Shown one piece after another: positions 5,717 through 8,371 of a stretch of DNA of 8,371 bases. Made by a program: the position numbers and the translations under genes. This stretch comes from SIG588 sp045597045 (GTDB taxonomy: Bacteria > Bacillota > Clostridia > Oscillospirales > Acutalibacteraceae). The notes under the pieces are model-generated. The model made no database searches, was not told the DNA's origin, and saw only the letters and a list, made by a program, of their open reading frames with translations. Within the stretch, counting starts at the first letter, position 1. Each line of letters starts with the position of its first letter. The stretch lies in contig JAZODN010000042.1 of the NCBI GenBank assembly GCA_045597045.1, positions 1 through 8,371 of the forward strand, written 5' to 3'.

Positions 5717-6214
5717 ATGCTTTTGCAACTCAAATCGCTTTTTATGGGCGATACACAGTCGATTCCGATCGATTGTGTGCTGGACTTTTCGGACTTGGAG
5801 CTGTACGGTTCTCATCCTTTACGGGAACCGGTGCATGTGACAGGACGGGTGGAAAACCGCACGGGTATCGTGCAGTTGACAGCCGATGTGGCCTATGTGC
5901 TCGATACGACCTGTGACCGCTGCATGACCCCACTGCATCGCGAGTCTGTGTTGCCGATAGAGCATATTCTGGTGGCATCCCTGAACCGAGAGGACGCGGA
6001 CGATCTGATCCTGGTGGAAAACCACCAGCTTCCGTTGGATGAACTGGTGGAAGCGGATCTGATCTTGAGTTTGCCGATGAAGACCTTATGTCAGGAGGAT
6101 TGCCGTGGACTTTGCGTCCGGTGCGGCAAGAATCTGAACGAAGGGCTGTGCGGCTGTCGGACGGAATCGGTCGATCCTCGCCTTGCGGTGTTGAAGGATT
6201 TGTTGAACACCTGA
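5717..6214 (+). CDS. yceD: DUF177 / YceD family ribosome-assembly-associated protein
   Basis: A 165-residue cytoplasmic protein of the DUF177 (YceD, Duf177) family, encoded just ahead of rpmF as in most bacteria and in plants linked to 23S rRNA accumulation. The N-terminal part (to about 60) is beta-rich; CDRC (66-69) follows, then the hallmark C-terminal region LPMKTLCQEDCRGLCVRCG (119-137) with C125, C129, C133 and C136, plus C145 and C147 before DPRLAVLKDLL (153-163). The cysteine pairs suggest a metal site. Start: the ATG at 5717 has GAGG six bases upstream. An in-frame ATG at 5705 lacks a ribosome site, and one at 5657 lies ahead of the -35 box and cannot be in the transcript. The gap to rpmF is 31 bases, so they form one operon. 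Confidence 0.92.
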   Translation: MLLQLKSLFMGDTQSIPIDCVLDFSDLELYGSHPLREPVHVTGRVENRTGIVQLTADVAYVLDTTCDRCMTPLHRESVLPIEHILVASLNREDADDLILVENHQLPLDELVEADLILSLPMKTLCQEDCRGLCVRCGKNLNEGLCGCRTESVDPRLAVLKDLLNT

Positions 6215-6245
6215 TTTATTCCATCAAACTAAGGAGGTGCTGAAG

Positions 6246-6428
6246 ATGGCGGTACCCAAGAGAAAGCATTCCAAAGCGCGCCGTGATAAGCGTCGCAACA
6301 ATGTGTGGAAGATTGAAGCTCCGGCGCTGGTGAAGTGCCCGCAGTGCGGTGAGTACAAGCGTGCGCATCGTCTGTGTGCCAACTGCGGCTACTACAACGG
6401 CCGACAGGTAGTGAAAACTGAGGGCTAA
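6246..6428 (+). CDS. rpmF: 50S ribosomal protein L32
   Basis: A 60-residue basic ribosomal protein starting MAVPKRKHSKARRDKRRN, the classic L32 N-terminus. It carries a zinc ribbon with C31-PQ-C34 and C44-AN-C47, so it is the zinc-binding (C+) form; a zinc-independent paralogue is not seen here. L32 sits in the 50S subunit near the peptidyl transferase region. The start is the ATG eight bases after AAGGAGG; a nearer in-frame ATG at 6237 overlaps that site and is excluded. It is the last gene of the DUF177-rpmF operon. The plsX/acpP genes that often follow are replaced by a terminator and a beta-helix gene. Confidence 0.97.
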   Translation: MAVPKRKHSKARRDKRRNNVWKIEAPALVKCPQCGEYKRAHRLCANCGYYNGRQVVKTEG

Positions 6429-6472
6429 TGAAAAGTGGGGGAAGGAGCAATCCTTCTCCTATTTTCATTTTT
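6429..6472 (+). terminator. Intrinsic terminator of the DUF177-rpmF operon
   Basis: TGAAAA (6429-6434) pairs with TTTTCA (6462-6467), and after a small internal loop GGGGAAGGA (6438-6446) pairs with TCCTTCTCC (6451-6459) around a GCAA (GNRA-type) tetraloop. A short T-run follows (6468-6472). It starts directly after the rpmF stop. Confidence 0.88.
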
Positions 6473-6526
6473 ACTGCTTTTTAGGACATAATTATTTGTT
6501 TTAATACATTTAGGAGGTATGTCAAA

Positions 6527-8371
6527 ATGTGCAAATGTATTGATCAGCAGGTTCGTATTTTGGAAACGGTGTTTGCCACCACCGATGTGGTTTTGGCGAA
6601 TATCGTTGCGACGGAAGCGCCGTATAACTGTGACCCGACGGGTGAAAAAGACAGCACGGCAGCGCTGCAGCAGGCACTGAACGACTGCGGCGAAAACGGC
6701 GGTGGCGTGGTGTATCTGCCGGTTGGCCGCTACACGTTGACCGACACCGTGACGATTCCGACCGGTGTGGTACTGCACGGTGACTGGCAGGACCCCGATG
6801 CGCTCGCCGAGGGCGAAGCGCTCACTTACGGCACGGTGCTGCTGGCGAAGCTCCCGCCCCTCGCCGAAGATGCTCCTCTGAATGCGGGTGCGCTGTTGTA
6901 CACCGGTCCCAACAGCGGTATTGTTGGTTTGACGGTGTATTATCCCGACCAGTCAGCGTTGGCGCCGAAGCCCTACGGTTACGCGTTTTACGTGGATGCC
7001 GCCAGCACGGTGACGGCCAAAAACATCACGCTGATCAACGCGTATCGCGGCATTGCGGTCAACGCGCTTGCCGAAGGTCACGAAATGGCGAAACTCGAGC
7101 ATATTCGTATTACCGCGCTTGAAAACGCCAACATCATGCACCATTCCTCCGAAGTGGGCTATACCTTCGATTTCAACGTGTCGCCTTCCTATTGGATCAA
7201 CGCAGGCGAAGGCTACACGCCCGACGACGCGGACGCGGTCGTGGCGTATTGCCGCGAGCACTGCCTCGGCATGTTGCTCGGTGACCTCGATTTGGAAGTG
7301 CTCTCCGAAATTCGTTTGGACGGCTGCCACACCGGTATTCTGTTTGATCGCATCAATCACCGTGCCGGCTTCTGGGGTGAATTCTACGATATTTACATCA
7401 CCAACTGCGACTACGGCGTGGTGTCGAAGGTGATGTCGCAGGTCAATCCGCCGATCTTTGCACGCGGTCGCATCGAAGGTGCGGTGGCGGCGGTGCAATC
7501 CGCCTACGTCGACGTGCCGATTCGCTTTACCGATATCGAGCTGGTGGGCGATAAGATTGGCTGTATCATCGAAGAGGACGAGGATCTGTCGGCCTACCCG
7601 ATGACCCACGGCACCTATCGCCGTCCCGTGGCGAAGCTGTACGTGGCACCGATCGCGGAATATTCCCGCAAGGACGTGGACGTGGCCGACTACATTCAGA
7701 AAACGTTGGACGAAGCTGCGGCAACGGGCGGTGTGGTGTATCTGCCCTCCGGTGTGTATACAGTGTGCAAGCCGTTAAATGTGCCGTGCGGTGTGCAGTT
7801 GACCGGCAGCACGCCGATCGCGATCACCAACGCCTGCGAAAACGGCACCCTTCTGCTGTCCTACGTGCGCGAAGGCGACTTTATCACTCTGCAATCCTTT
7901 GCCGGCACTTCGGGCTTGCGTATCTTCTATCCCGAATTCCCGCCGTTTACCGCGGATCGTATGTATGCAAACGGTGAGCCGAAGCAGACGGCTATCCGCG
8001 GCGTGGGCGAGGGTGTGTATGCGCTCGAAACGGTTATTACCTGTGCGTTCGTCGGTGTGGATTTCACCGGCTGTGACCGTCATTTTGCGCGCAGCGTCTA
8101 TGGCTGCTGCTACACCTCACTGGTGAAATGCGGCGGTGTGGACGGTGTGGTGGAGGAGTGCCTCGCGAACCAGCACTACATCATTCGTAATTCGCACAGA
8201 CCGTCTTTCTTCCGTATCAACGAAGAGACCCGTGCCGAGTGGGAGGATATTGCCTCGAAGGGTGAGGAGATCACCATCAACCGTCCGCTCATGCTCCTTA
8301 TGCAGTCGCACTGCAACGTGTACCACGTGGTGAATGCGACCCGTCAGAAGCTGAACAACTGCTTTATGTAT
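6527..8371 (+). CDS. Large right-handed parallel beta-helix protein (pectate lyase 3 / GH28-related), 3' end outside the window
   Basis: An open frame of 615 codons runs to the right edge with no stop. Two similar units head beta-helix stretches: residues 42-86 (DSTAALQQALNDCGENGGG, then VVYLPVGRYTLTDTVTIPTG and a GD turn) and residues 384-428 (VADYIQKTLDEAAATGG, then VVYLPSGVYTVCKPLNVPCG). These are the DxxxxxxALxxAxxxGGxVxLPxGxY pattern of Pectate_lyase_3 (PF12708). The coils after each unit (for example GLRIFYPE at 463-470) fit the fold. Such proteins usually bind or cut polysaccharides, but I cannot assign catalytic residues. The N-terminus MCKCIDQQVRILETVF has no signal peptide, which is odd for the fold. 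The start is fixed by TAGGAGG nine bases upstream; an ATG at 6519 is in another frame and one base from that site. No clear promoter is seen in 6473-6510. Confidence 0.8.
   Translation, partial: MCKCIDQQVRILETVFATTDVVLANIVATEAPYNCDPTGEKDSTAALQQALNDCGENGGGVVYLPVGRYTLTDTVTIPTGVVLHGDWQDPDALAEGEALTYGTVLLAKLPPLAEDAPLNAGALLYTGPNSGIVGLTVYYPDQSALAPKPYGYAFYVDAASTVTAKNITLINAYRGIAVNALAEGHEMAKLEHIRITALENANIMHHSSEVGYTFDFNVSPSYWINAGEGYTPDDADAVVAYCREHCLGMLLGDLDLEVLSEIRLDGCHTGILFDRINHRAGFWGEFYDIYITNCDYGVVSKVMSQVNPPIFARGRIEGAVAAVQSAYVDVPIRFTDIELVGDKIGCIIEEDEDLSAYPMTHGTYRRPVAKLYVAPIAEYSRKDVDVADYIQKTLDEAAATGGVVYLPSGVYTVCKPLNVPCGVQLTGSTPIAITNACENGTLLLSYVREGDFITLQSFAGTSGLRIFYPEFPPFTADRMYANGEPKQTAIRGVGEGVYALETVITCAFVGVDFTGCDRHFARSVYGCCYTSLVKCGGVDGVVEECLANQHYIIRNSHRPSFFRINEETRAEWEDIASKGEEITINRPLMLLMQSHCNVYHVVNATRQKLNNCFMY

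Noticed and set aside
4724..5815. Minus-strand open frame of 363 codons opposite the F420-ligase-like gene
   Set aside because: It crosses the terminator, the ligase-like gene and the perfect DUF177 promoter in reverse; the translation has no recognisable domain.
6473..6510. Promoter for the beta-helix gene in the AT-rich stretch
   Set aside because: Several -10-like hexamers (TTTAAT, TAATAC, ATACAT) occur, but none has an acceptable -35 box at 16-18 bases, so no call is made.
6519..6521. ATG directly after the ribosome site as start of the beta-helix gene
   Set aside because: It is one base from the Shine-Dalgarno sequence and in a different frame from the beta-helix reading frame, which starts properly at 6527.

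Overview
The window looks like chromosomal DNA of a moderately GC-rich anaerobic Firmicute, most likely class Clostridia (Oscillospiraceae-like). This is inferred from the AAGGAGG-type ribosome binding sites, consensus sigma-A promoters, and gene content: MtaB, a DacA/DacF-type D-Ala-D-Ala carboxypeptidase, a 446-residue Pgi of the Bacillus size class, a small clostridial P-loop protein, a F420-ligase-like protein, and a DUF177-rpmF pair. No tRNA, rRNA, IS element, CRISPR array or phage gene was recognised.

Layout. The minus strand at the left holds the 5' part of a bacterial sugar transferase (cut by the window edge, with its own strong promoter) and upstream of it mtaB, a tRNA methylthiotransferase. 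From about 1.6 kb everything runs on the plus strand: D,D-carboxypeptidase (1649-2806); pgi (2931-4271) and a small P-loop NTPase of unknown role (4313-4717), closed by a strong intrinsic terminator (4759-4792); a F420-0:gamma-glutamyl ligase-like protein (4814-5620) whose start codon lies only about 20 bases after that terminator; the DUF177/YceD gene and rpmF (5717-6428) behind a perfect TTGACA-17-TATAAT promoter and closed by a second strong terminator; and a large right-handed beta-helix (pectate-lyase-3-like) protein that starts at 6527 and runs off the right edge after 615 codons.

How the genes fit together. The left half touches the cell envelope (a sugar transferase that starts glycan assembly on a lipid carrier, and a peptidoglycan-trimming carboxypeptidase) and translation fidelity (MtaB). 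The middle is central carbon metabolism (Pgi) co-transcribed with an uncharacterised ATPase-like protein. DUF177-rpmF is a conserved ribosome-assembly pair. Most of the window is housekeeping. I do not see a clear new multi-gene system. The parts most worth checking are the gene placed directly behind a terminator, the double-module beta-helix protein with no visible signal peptide, the overlapping divergent promoters between mtaB and the carboxypeptidase, and an inverted repeat that brackets the DUF177-rpmF promoter.
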